NCBI RefSeq assembly: GCF_905220415.1
Contig: NC_059537.1
Location: 9,307,622 to 9,371,621 of the forward strand
DNA length: 64,000 bases
Direction of reading: 5' to 3'
Origin: Colias croceus
Lineage: Eukaryota; Arthropoda; Insecta; Lepidoptera; Pieridae
Positions 11,201 to 24,903 of the stretch are shown one piece after another. Positions within the stretch are counted from its first letter, which is position 1. The number at the start of each line of letters is the position of its first letter. The position numbers were made by a program, and so were the translations under genes. Under the pieces are notes generated by a model, which worked only from the letters and a program-made list of their open reading frames with translations, was not told the DNA's origin and did no database searches.

Positions 11201-14200
11201 CGTTATTTGAGGAATAAATCTATCTGCTGCTCCAACGGCCAGATAGCGTGCTATTCGACGATTAGACGTTTGAGTTGACAACTGACGCGTCAAATTTGGG
11301 ATATTTTCGTATGTAATAACATAGAGCGTAGAATTTTTACAATAAAGCCTCTTTCTATAAAATAATTATCAATTAAAATCATATTGAAATTGATGTTTTT
11401 GATAGTACCTACTGATGATCATGCCATTGAAAATTTGCCGGACGCTGCCTTTATGTCGTTTCCAACGTAAAATATATACATTTTAACACAAATTTAATCA
11501 AAACTCTTTACTCGAATCAAAACAATAATCAACAATCATAGAACACAAGATAAACTTAAAATACACTCCTGACGTGAGTCATAATGACGGTTGTTGACAT
11601 ATTGCAAGTTGACTCTATCCCGCTCTAACCTGACTAATTTAATATGTTTGTTTCGCCACTCCAAGAGCAGAGCTGCCAATATGGAAATATTTGGTCAGAT
11701 AGTTATTCATCAAATAAATCACGATTGAAAAATAGGCGAGCCGTTATGAGTTAGATAAGCAATTGAATAAATCTATTCGAGGGGTAGTTATTAGACTGTT
11801 TATCTGGGCATTGAAAAATCGGCCCTTAATCTTCTTAATAATATATATAAATCTCGTGTCACAATGTTTGTCCTCACTGGACTCCTAAACCACTTAACCG
11901 ATTATAATAAAATTCGCACACCATGTGCAGTTCGATCCAACTTGAGAGATAGGATAGTTTAAACATGTAGGTACCACGGGCGAAGCCGGGGCGAACCACT
12001 AGTACATACTATATAAATAAATGGTCTCCTTTTGTGGCTTTTATCACTAAACGAAATTAAAAAAGAGTTTAGAAGTGGAACACAGATTATATAATTATTT
12101 TTCGATATTTTATCTAATTTAAAGGAAAGTTCAACTATTTTTATATATACTTAATTTTAATTAAAATAATGTCAAATCGGATTGCAGATTCTTTTACGTT
12201 TATTAAACTAATGGATACTATGGAACTTTTACTAATCGCATCTCGTTGCAGACTCATTAAATAGTAGAAATAGCGTCGTTATTACGTTAAAAAATTGTTA
12301 AGGTAGTTATTAATTCAAGTTCATCGTCGTAATCAGGTAAGTGGTGAAAAATTATAAATGACCATCTGACCTTCAATCATACCCACATATAGTTTTATAG
12401 CATTTTAAATACAACTACTAAAAAAAAAATACTGGGCCTAGCCGAATAAAATTGACCAATTCAACACCATCCCGCATCGAACAAAAAAGAATCACGTAAA
12501 TCGGTTCAGAAGCCTCGGAGTAATCGGTGTAAATACATAAAAAAAATACCGGCCGAATTGATATAACCTCCTCCTTTTTTGGAAGTCGATTAATAAAACT
12601 AAACTCTACCAAGCTTAAACGAAGCATACATTATGAAATTCAGAGAAAGCGTACGTACCTACATCTTGAAAATATGTTCGACCCAACAGCCAATTTAGTT
12701 GTAACTAAGCCCTTACATAACAATAGCGATGAAATTGCTTGCAAGTAACTTGTAACAATACGTAAAAGCTAAGACCATGTGGTGTTATTTCAGCGGAACT
12801 GTGATAGCCGCAACTTTGTTCGCTCACTGTAAGTCGACCCAGCGTAATGGAAAAGGTTTTTATATGGGCTACGATCTCAATGTTTTGTAAGCTTTCACCA
12901 ACATAAACATTAGACGCATGCGATACCCTTTTGGTTGTACGCTATGCGTTAAGAGTAGCGAAATTGAAATAACGCGGAATTTCTGATTATTATGTGCTCC
13001 TTCTTAAATTGAGATGACTATTAAGTCGTCTTATTAGGAGTTATTTTAAATTTAATAAACGCTTGTAATGCTTTCTTGCCGTTGGGTAAAACTATGTTTT
13101 AAGATAAAGTATGTGATACTTTCCTCGTGAAACAAATTAATTACTCGTATACACAAACTTTCGCATCAAATAATAAGTTTCACGGAAGGAAATTCGTTCA
13201 CTCTATTTACAAATGTGTGCTCAATGACATATAACTAGAAGTTAGTCACGTAATAGTATAGAATGTGAGTGTTGAAATAGAAGCTTAAGTTTGTCAGCAT
13301 AATTGTATTAAGTCACAGTTTATTCGTCTCGTTAGATCCGACGTGGAACAACGTAATGCTCGAAATAAGGACTATTTAGCGTCATTAATTACGTCCCAGA
13401 GTCGCTTCTGTTTAACGTAAGCATTTATTAATCTGTGTGAAGTTTATATTTGGATAGTACAGCGTTATTGCTTCGCCTTTATTACGCTTTGTTATTTATA
13501 TATTACACGCACACAAAGGAGGTTCAGTCTGTATTTTTGTACAGATAAATTTCTATTACTTTTTATGGTTATGTGAGTGTTATAAAACTCATTATTTGTG
13601 ATTTACAGAATGTAGTATTTCATAATTACTGTCCCTTTGCTTCGAATTAATTACATGTTCAAAACATTGTGAAATACGCAAAAACAAACACTATTAACAA
13701 ACAGAGCCATTAATTCGAAAATATTTGTTTGAATAAAGCAATAATGCAAATGAAGTGATACATTGTGCCTGTAAATTGTTGTACAGTAGGAATGTAAACG
13801 GAATTTTTAAATACAGCCTCACAGCGCAGTTGCCCAGAGCACAATTTTCTATGTGTGACGGGTCACTGTATACCCGCGGCCTGGCAATGCGACGACTCGC
13901 CGGATTGCCTAGACGGCTCCGATGAACACAACTGTGGTAAGGGCAGGGATCACGAGCGAGCATGGGAACTTGTGCATGATCATCGCAAAATTTCATACGC
14001 GCTATCATCATATCAGGTGGAAAGTCAAACCGTTATAGGCACTTCTCTCTATAAAACATCGAACATCTACCATTGGAGCAAATGTAGCCAACGCGAACGC
14101 AATTATAAACGGAAACTTAAACACAAGTTCGGAAATCGGAACTCCGGTGCCCAATTTCACCGCAAAAGGGAAAAAAGAACAAATTAATTTTATAGAAGGG

Positions 14201-17200
14201 TTGTAAAATTTATTATAACGTTGAACGAATGAATTTATGTTAGTCAGCTAAAAAGTTTCAGTGAAATTTAAGCTCGAATGAGTTGAATGGAAAAATTCAA
14301 TTTCCTCTAGTTATTACGTATCTTACGCTTGCTGACAAATGAATTTTGCCGCAGTCGTTCGCAGATATATTCAATTCCGTCCAAGATTAGAACTCTAGTG
14401 ATATAATTTAAAAATAATGTAGCAGGATTGGATGTAATTTGAAGTTAGTCTTTTGAAAGATAATAGAGCATAAATTAGTTTGTTGGTACCGTCTTTACTG
14501 AGCATGTGCATGATATTGGGTTAACAGAAGTGGAGGTATGCGGTCCCGAAGAATTCACTTGCAGAGGTGGCCAAGGAGAATGCGTTCCACTCACGTGGAT
14601 GTGCGATGACAACCTCGACTGTACCGATGGTTCAGATGAGAAAGCATGCAGTAAGGCTTCAGCTTTTACCTAAGTCTCTTTATGTAAAAGTATCTCATTG
14701 CATTACATTTTCACCCGATCAATTCAATAAGGTAGATACTTTATCATTAAGTGGTCAGCATTCATGTCAACAAAATTAATTGGTAAAATTCAACCATTGA
14801 ACATCTCGATACATTATTTATTACATTCACAAACTATTCTAACATAGATTGGCTTCATCAATACACTATTCATGATTATGCATAATTGGCAATTTTCTGC
14901 ATGAAGCCGACCTCCATAATGATAATTCGCACAATTTAGATCTATTATAATTATAGCTACACTTAATTAGTACAAAGAGCAAACATATTAATTGTAATTT
15001 GAATTTGTTAGTATTCAAATTACTGTTGACAAATTCGATACTTGGATATAAATTTGATTGCGTTGATTTAGTCTGTAGCAGTTAATTGTATATTGCATAA
15101 CTACTGCAATATACAATAAAAAGTTTAATAAAATAATTAATAATCATATTATATTTATAAATAGTTTATAAAAAAAACTGTTTACCTTCTTCTTACATTT
15201 GAGGCGTTTATTGTAGCTGTAATTAAAACCCATAATATCAATTACGTAAGGAAGTGCTGGTTAGGTACACAAAAAATCAGATTAAGGCAAACCACAATCA
15301 ATCATTGGGGTTGCCTACCGAGGACTCGATATTCCATCGACACCCTATCCGTCTTAAAATCTTTATCTTCCCGAACCAGACGCCCTCTGAATTGAACGAT
15401 GACCGGGCACAATTTATGAATTGATGCTTACGTTAAATTTCCAACTCATTCTTAAACTCGTTTTCGCGAACAAAGTTCTCCGTAACCAAGTTTGCAATAT
15501 CCTCTGGCATATGCGCCGAGCGACACCACAAGTTATGTACAAAACTACGCGCACTCTTAATTACCTTCAACATGAAACTTGCCATCTGCTACAAAGAAAC
15601 GTCGCTTTGTTTTCCGCTACATCCACAAATTGTATTCAGTTTTGTTCCTGCTCCACCTTAAATTATTCTAGAAGAAGTAAAAACTTCGCAAGTACTCATG
15701 AACCGACTTGATAAGTATACTTACTCGTCGAACAAAGGAATTTAATTAAATAAAGAAGAACCCACGTCTTAGACTAGTGGGAATGATTTTTCTCAGAGAA
15801 ACCATTACGTTCACGAGATTTGTTAGACTTGCAGTACCTAGTTGGGTATTAATAACAAACGTGTCTAATAGCGTTTCTCGGCTTGATTGTAATCATTCTT
15901 TTGCGTTTTCTCATTATCCAGCCCACGGACCATTCTTATTTTTGCGTTCATTACTTGGCCACTTGAAGCGTGCCTGTGGAACGTTTTAACAATGCCTACA
16001 ACTCTTTGCCAGCACTTTCTTCAAATTAAACGTGCTCTTTGAACTAATTAAGAATTATTTGTGAAGTGTTAAAATTGACGATTTAAATAGTAATTTTATT
16101 AAATGTAAGATATTTAAATATACCCTTAAATGTATAGATGAGACTTGTCGCTCGGATGAATTCACTTGCGGCAATGGCAAATGCATACAACAACGATGGG
16201 TGTGCGACGGTGACGACGACTGCGGCGATGGTACGGACGAGGTGAAGTGCCCTGCGCCCACCTGCCAACCCATCAGCCACTTCTCCTGTACTGACGGTCA
16301 TTGTATCTCCGCAAGATGGCGATGCGATGGAGACATCGACTGCCCTGATGGAAGCGACGAAATGGTTAGTAAAATTGTATGGTAATTTGTTATAGTGCAC
16401 TAAAATGGACAAGAATATTCTCTATAGTCATGAATTCAATAAATGTAATTTTTAAACAAGTTATGTGTGATTTGGACGATTGCCACCCACAAACAGCACA
16501 ATACTGGTGCGTAGGTGGTCAGCATTTTTGCAGTTATATTTCGCGTTTCGTAGAAAGGATTAGTAGACCCTTCATATTTTTAATACTGTACAACACTCCC
16601 TTAAGCGTTAAACATTAAATTTGTAGGATGAGGAAATGTTGAATATTTAATATTTTGACCTTAAGCTATGTACAATGTTTGTTTATTTTTGTTAAAAATT
16701 ACGAGCCATGATTTTTCATTATTTTTGTACAGACAAAATAAAAGAAATAATTTAGTAAATATATTGTCTGTATTCTAAAAGTACCAAAATGTAATCAAAA
16801 GAATTTATAGGTAGCATGACATTATCAATATTTTATTTATACCTGGGCAGTCACATTTATATCAAGGTATATAAATAGATCGATTTACCCAAAGGATTTC
16901 TATACAAAAGAACCTTTTTTCCAGCCGATACCAAGTTAGGAAAAGGCTTAGATCCAATATATTTCTAACTTTTTCATCCTTACATAATTCGAAGGCACAT
17001 TTTGTAAAGTTATATTAAAAAGGAACTAAATATCCATTATTGTATGGTATATTTCGATAGTAGATTTTGTTTACCGTTAAATATTGGACATATTTATAAA
17101 CTTGATTGTGTATTTTCTTGTTTATCACGTGTAGAATATAATAATAGCGATGTTTAGAAATATCAGTAATACTACTAACATTGAAACTTGCGGCTGAATG

Positions 17201-20200
17201 ATAACTAGCATATATTTGCATGAAACATTTATTACTTTAGACTTTAGAGAAACGTTTATAGTAAGTACTTGAGCACATTGCTCTCCAGTTAATGCACTTT
17301 AGTGCAACTTAAATGGCGTAGAGTAAGCTACGTAATGACTTAGAAGGGTTTATTATTTGTATTAGACGATGTGGTTCTTTCGGTTAAGTGCATTTCTTTA
17401 TTAGAGATAAACTCTGCTATCTTAATTACTTACTTCTTGACAATTACTTTTAATTACAACATACAATCGTGAAGCCAAAACAGAACAAACTTAATTACCA
17501 CTGTCCTGTTTCTGTACAAAATATTCCTATTTTAAAAGATGACATGATAAGCGATGCTCAGGATTCCCCAAAGAGGGTCAGAATAAAAATAGCAAACGAG
17601 AAATAAAAGGCGAACAATTTTAGCAAAAATAATAAAAACAAATAGAGATTCGTTAGTCGAACGGAATGCTAATAAAAAGTCCCATAAAATAAAGGTTGTA
17701 AAAAAAACTGACGACTGGCCTGACAATATCGATGCTTTAACTGCTCAAATTGTGCAAACATTGGACACTCCTCTCCGATATTGGCAACTGTAGCAACGTA
17801 TAGCCTTTATGCAACTGCTGTTAGCGAAATTATATCAGCTACATTTACCCAGCCATGATTTAATAGCTCGGTCTTTGATGTGATTAATGCCCGATATTAT
17901 AGTCCCCGGTAGGTACATTAAGACAACCTGTAGATTAGCTTTATTGCGACAACTATGGCAATTTCAATTGATAGCTTAGATAAATTTTGTTTGTAGCTCG
18001 TTATATTTGTGCAAATTAACTACTGTAATAATGTTGTATAAATTTATATTTTTTTACCTACTTATATTGTTTAATCTACGTGTAATTTACTTTTTAATAT
18101 ATTCCTCTCTATTGAGGTATATTATGTTTTTCTAATTTTAAATCTTTACGTGGAAAAAAGTAAATGGCAGAAAAGAAAACCTTTCAATGGTACTAATTAA
18201 TAAAATAGGTATGATAACCTCCACGTGCAACGAATAATTTTCATAATATTTTGGGCAATCTCGATAAAATGTTGCTCAATTTTTTCCTTATAGCTAGGTG
18301 ATCTTTCCTTGTCCTAACACGTTAACACAAACCTATTTCAGGGATGTGCAACGACTCCCAAAGTGACGTCACCGTGCATAGCCACCGAGTTCGAATGTAG
18401 AGATCGCATGACTTGCGTCCACAAGGCGTGGGTGTGTGATGGTGATCGAGACTGTCCCGATGGTGGTGATGAAGCCCCAGAGATATGTAGAGGAAACATC
18501 ACGTGTAGACTTGACCAATTCCAGTGTAAGGACCATAGCTGCATCCCTGGTGCCCTGTACTGCAACGGTGATAAGGATTGCCCAGATGGCAGCGATGAAA
18601 TTAACTGCAGTAAGTATTCAACATGTTTCATAATCTCCAAACAAACATAGGAATAGATTTTAAAAAACGTACAATTAGTTTTGTTGATACAATTGTCGTA
18701 TTATATGAAAAACAAGATAGTGATGATACTTGTGAATTGGGTACCACATACCATTGATTTTATGTTCAAAACGTAGTAGATATTTATTGTGCCCCTTTTG
18801 AATATGTGATAAACGTAATAAAATGATAAATAATAATCCTCATTCCAATTATTATTGTCGGTACTTTCAGATACTTATCTTCTATTATATATTTGTTTGT
18901 TTATAATACAAAGAGATCATATTTTAATTACGAATTTTTATGAATGAACCTTATCTTATCAGGTACCATAATTATATAAGTTACGATAAGCATCAAGAAT
19001 ATGAATAAGTATTAAATGCGTATTGTTATGAAAATTTCCAAGAGAAAATTCTTGTTAGAGTTAAACCTGTTGGGAGAGTTTTCTGAGAACCGTTCTATTA
19101 GAGACAGAGTGAAATGAACTTTCATTAATATAATGTAAAAAAAATCTTATACGTATAGATAGAATAAGTCTAGATATTTTTTTCAGCGAAACCAAAACCG
19201 GTTTGTGACAAGAAGACTGAGTTCGATTGCGGGGAAGGCATGTGTATACCGCTGTCGAAGCTTTGCGACGGTAAACCAGACTGTCCAAACTTCGAAGACG
19301 AACCTAGAGACAGGTGCGGGGAAGACGAATGCGCTAAGAATAATGGAGGCTGTACTCAGCGTTGTGTTAACACACCAGTAGGATATTACTGCGACTGTGA
19401 CAAGGGATACAAACTCGTGGACAATCAGACTTGTGAAGGTAAGTTTGATGACCTTAATTAAATTAAATGTTTAAGACGATTTGTGTAAGAATTGAAAGAT
19501 TTTCAGATAAATTCAGATAAAGAAAAGAAATTTCTTAGTATCTTCTTGTACATGATTTAACGCCAGAACGTGTTCATTGTATTATTTATCCCAACTGATA
19601 TGTCTGATGTCTTGACCGTGATAATTAATATAATGGTTAAAAACGTGTTGAAAATTCATTAAAAAGTCCTCAATTTGTTTGTCTTCAGTTTTGAATTTTG
19701 ACGTCTTTACCTCACACGTATAATTTTACATATTCATCATTCAGTTTTTACAAAGCCGTAATAATGATTAAGTATGATACTGTTATAATAACAAGAATTA
19801 ATTTATTATGATACTATAATAACAAGAAGTACCATTTCTGTGGAGATCCGATAGAAATTCAAATTGAATCGAACTACGATTCGTATTGACAAATGTAACA
19901 TCTGGAGAACTCAATCTAGGCACTCGAATAGTTGTTCCAACTGGGGCGTACTTGCTAATTTATCTGCATTAAGCGTTTGAATCGTGTCTATCTGCTATTA
20001 TCGTATTTGCTACGAGGATTATCTTGTCATTTGTTCTCTAATTAAAGGTCCTTTGAATTTGGGAATTAGTCTCGCATTTCTAATTTGGTGTCCAAAATTA
20101 GAAGTAGGTTAAGTAGAAAATATTATTTTCAAAGGTGTTTTCTTGGAAATTACGTGTCTGTATTAATCTAAGTTGAAAGATAAAACGATAAGGCCTCTCT

Positions 20201-23200
20201 AGGTATTTAGTATCAACTGAATTCTTATATACATTTTGATATACTTTGTGCATAATTATGCTCGATCGTCACATGGAAGCACTATTTGGTTTAAAGAGTA
20301 ATCAGAAGTGTATATTTTTGCTCTAATTCTGTTGCATTATTATTCAGACGGATAATAAATCTACGTTTCTTCACTAATTAACTGATGTCTTCTTTAATAA
20401 TGAAAACGAATGTGTCCAAAATAAAATCTCACGCCATGAAATTATTTTATTTTTCTAATTATCATTAATTAACTCATCGTGTTGAATTTGATATTTTTGG
20501 TTTAATGGGATTCAAATGCTTTATAAATATAAATTTATAAAGAATAGAAAAAAAACTCATCGTGTCTCTATACACACTTAGCATCCGAATCACGATGACT
20601 GCACATTAAATCAAAAGCTATATAAATAGAAAAAAAACATATTCGCAGTAATTAAGTGACCCCAAGGCTGATTCTAATTAATTAGGTTTAGAAAATATTG
20701 TAGGAATATTCTCGTTAAACGAAGTACCAAAGGGTTGAGTTAGCACAGCAGTAATTGGCATTAAGAGCACTGTAAATGTGGAGTGTGGACCGAAAAAATA
20801 GGTACACTAACGAGTCGGCCGACAGTGTTTCACGTTGGAGGGATTAGCTTAATTGATTTTACCGTTTAGGTACGAAAGGTTTTACATTTGGATGTTTTGT
20901 TTGTCTTGCTTGGATTCAAAGGGCATTGACAGAGACTGTCTTTTACATCACATGCTATATTTTTCGTAATTAGCTCTTCTTTGTCTTGTGTTTTAATTGG
21001 CATGTGCGGAAAATTGGCAATTCAAAAGTCTGAAGGATAAATATACCTAATGCTTTCCAATTAAGTATCTATATTTAGATTCAATATTATACCTTATCTT
21101 CCCGGTTTGGTTCCTTATAAGATTTGTTCAACCATTTACAGGTTTAGCTCTTTGTTCAATTGGTGTAGACATCCCAGAAAATTAAACTTCCACAAATTTG
21201 AACATAATAGGATTACTTTGATTTTAAATTGATCCTAAAGATAATTTTCTTTTTCATAATTTGTAAGGTTTACGGTGTCTGCCTCCAGGTGAAATGTACG
21301 TTATCAGCCTCATTATATTACATCTTTTTTAGCCTATTTGCATTTGAGATAGGTTAAATAAATATTTTTTCGCGTCAATACAATTGTTTTCGTATTAATC
21401 TACAAGTCTAGAACAAAAGCTCTCACTTACTTTTCCCGGCATAATTAATTTAGATCACGAATCTCTCCACAATATAACCTAATTGTGTCCATTATTTTCC
21501 AGACATAGACGAGTGCATGGACCCGGGCGCGTGTTCCCAGATGTGTATAAACGAGAAGGGTACCTTCAAGTGCGAGTGTCACGCAGGATACGCAAGGGAC
21601 CCTCGTGATAGAACTCGCTGTAAGGCAACAGAGGGACACCCGTCACTACTGTTCGCTAGACGCTTTGATATAAGAAAGATCAGCTTGGACCACCACGAAA
21701 TGGTCGCCATAGTGAATGACACGAAGTCCGCCACGGCACTAGATTACGTGTTTCGGACGGGCATGATATTCTGGAGTGACGTCACGGATGAGAAGATTTA
21801 CAAGTAGGTGTTGATGTTTTAATCTATGATTTTATTATATCATAAGGACTAAGGAGGGAAAGTTTTTGTTTCTTTATTAAGTATAATTTAAAAACCTACA
21901 CCGATAGTTGAAGTTATTTTACCATTAAAAAGCTAAGAGTATATTTTATGCCGTGTATAGACGAGTGATGCCGGGATGAGCGGCTCGTATAAGCAAGTAG
22001 GTAATCAATACTAAATATATGTGAGTCGAACGTTGTTATTATTTAATGTAAATAGAAAATACATGTTTCAAAACGTCTATTTGGGTAGGTATTATTTATT
22101 TTACGTAATCTGATACCCAAGATTAAGAATACGTATATAAGTGTTAATTAGCTCTACGTACGGTCTCACCTGATTAATAATGTAGACACGCCTTTTGCGA
22201 TGTAACAAAGAATCGTTATATTTAAAATCAGATACGATACGACTTATACCTAGGTACTTTGAAATCGAATGATTAAAACACTGAAAACAACAATAATACA
22301 AAATCCTTGTCTAATTATCTAGTACATGGTGAACATTCGCTTTTATTTTAATAAATTTATGTCGATATGATTCCAGGGTATCTACTGGTTTTCACTCATA
22401 TAGTTGTAGTATGGTCTATTTATCTGACGAATTTCGCTCTCTTATGGTGAAATTACTGTGAATTAATACAGATGAAAAATCGTTTTTCCATTATAATATC
22501 TTATTTTGATAAAGAAACGATAACAAATGACTCATTTTAAATTGTGAATTATTCTCTACTCTTTCTGTTATTGATAAATTCGCGTTATAAATTGCTTTTA
22601 TAAATTGGCGTCGTAATTAGGAGTCACACACTTCTAAAAAACATTTTTTACTATCTTTGGAAGATTAGGTACTTTATGTTTGTTTAATGATTATGTTTTG
22701 ATGAATAATTAATGTTTACTAGCTGAATCCCGTGGCTTCATCCACGTGGTACCCGTATAAAAATTATCTTATGTCCTAATCTAAATTATTATCCTATCTC
22801 ATACAAATCTATCAGCTGTATTTGCGTGAAATAGTAACAAACATCCATACATTCATGCAAACTTTCTCGTTTACAATATGACTAAGCTTTAATATCATCT
22901 AATAGTTATTATTATTTTGCTTTTATTTTCAGAGCGCCCATAGACGAAGGAAGCCAAAGAACAGTGGTAATCGGCGACCAGTTAATCACCTCAGATGGTT
23001 TAGCAGTTGACTGGATATACAACCATCTATACTGGACGGACACGGGCAAAAACCACATAGAATTGTCCGACTTGCAAGGGAACATGAGGAAGATTCTCAT
23101 CAGAGATCGCTTGGAGGAACCGAGGGCTATTGCACTCAATCCTCTCGATGGGTATGTATGCTTGTTTTTGTTTTTGTAGTATAAAATATAATTTAACAAT

Positions 23201-24870
23201 ATTTATATCATTTTAACTTTAAATACTATAAAAATTCAATCATGAAGCGGGTTTTTATGCTGCATCTTTCGCCTTTAACTGTGGTAACGTATAGGACTGC
23301 TGAGCGATGGCTTAAATCTTTCAAATTTATAGTTGTGTTTTACGCAACTTTTATCTTAGGTTAAATAAAAGTAAGTAAGATAGAGTAGAGAAGTGGGAAA
23401 GATACATCAAGCGAACAAAAGGTATTCTTCCATGATGGTGAGGGACACATCTGCACACTGAGTTATATAATTATCGTCATTTTTATTGGAAGGAAAACTC
23501 TGGACTAAAGCTAGTTTAAAAAAATTACAAAAGAATATATAGATCACGAAATAATGCAATAAAAACAAAAGAATCTTAATAAAAATAATCATAAACGTCT
23601 TCCGTCGTCTCAATATTAAATCACTAGCTTCCGCCCGCGACTCCGTCCGCGCGGAAAAATTAAGAAAAATTACGATTAATTTTTTTTCTACGTATTTTTC
23701 CGGGATAAAAAGTATCCTATTTTATGCCCAGGATAATAAGGTATAATTATACCAAGTTTCATCGAAATCGAACCGTTAGTTTTCACGTGATGCCTGAACA
23801 TACAGACAGACAGACAGACAGACAAAAAAAATTTTTTAATCACATGTTTGGGCTTGGTATCGATCCAGAAACACCCCCTGCTATTTATTTTTTCAATATT
23901 TTCAATGTACAGAATTGACCCTTCTACAGATTTATTATATGTATAGATTAAATAAACCCTGCCTTTCATTTTACTTTATGTTATGAATTACATTTAACTT
24001 ATTTCAGATATAAAATCGTTATTTCGAAATACAAATAAAACATACTTAATACAATTACATTATTTTATAAGTATTATTTATCTTGTCTTAATTTTTTTAA
24101 AACTATGTAGGTATTGTGTTAAAATTGTGTAGAGCTGAAATTCAATCATTAAAACATGACGATATTCATTATTTGACTTTTTTGTTCAATATAAAAAGCA
24201 ATTTCGCGAAACAATTGTATTTTACAATTGCTTAATCAAAAATCGCTTGTAAATACATGAAATAGGTAATTAATGTATGAAATTTTACTTTTTCACAGCA
24301 AATGCCAATGTTTCTTATACATGTTTTTAGCTTATTTGAATTATGTTATTTTTATCCGATTCGTTATTTTACTTTTGCTAAGGTCAAAAATGTATGTAAT
24401 GAACTAATAAATGCTGTTCTACCACAGACATTACATATTATTACATTACATTACATATTTTCATCTAATTTATATGAGGTATGATCACACTGAAATTCTT
24501 ATAATTTCATAGTAGATAAGTATAATAGGTATGCTATTAATAACTACTAGCTTCAGCCCGCGACTCCGTCCGCGCGGATGTCAGTCTTTGCGTGGATGGT
24601 TTATTTCTCCATTTTGAGTAACTCGGACAATGACATCTTATAAATATCTATTGGACCCGAATACGGCTAGGTCTATAATAATACGCAACGTGTGTTCGCG
24701 GTACCTACTACAGAACAACGTCTATGGATAACTGAAAAATTGAGATTAATTTTTTTTCTACGTATTTTTCCAGGATAAAAAGTATCCTATTTTACGCCCA
24801 GGATAATAAGGTATAATTATACCAAGTTTTATCGAAATCGAACCGGTATTTTCACGTGATGTCTTCACAT

Positions 24871-24903
<33 letters not shown>

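Larger units (their letters stand above)
9377..13816 (+). other. LpR intron 2
   Basis: About 4.4 kb. Contains the TIR element at 11092-11826 and two reverse or degraded retro-element tails at 11842-12003 and 12421-12600. The rest is AT-rich without recognised content. Confidence 0.6.

Noticed and set aside
13937..14187. Extension of LpR exon 3 as a 110-codon reading frame
   Set aside because: A good gtaagg donor follows the last LA2 cysteine, the extension has no LA or EGF features, and LA3 follows in phase at 14528.
23403..23613. 68-codon minus-strand reading frame in LpR intron 9
   Set aside because: Phe/Ile-rich from AT-rich composition; no domain and no partner exons.
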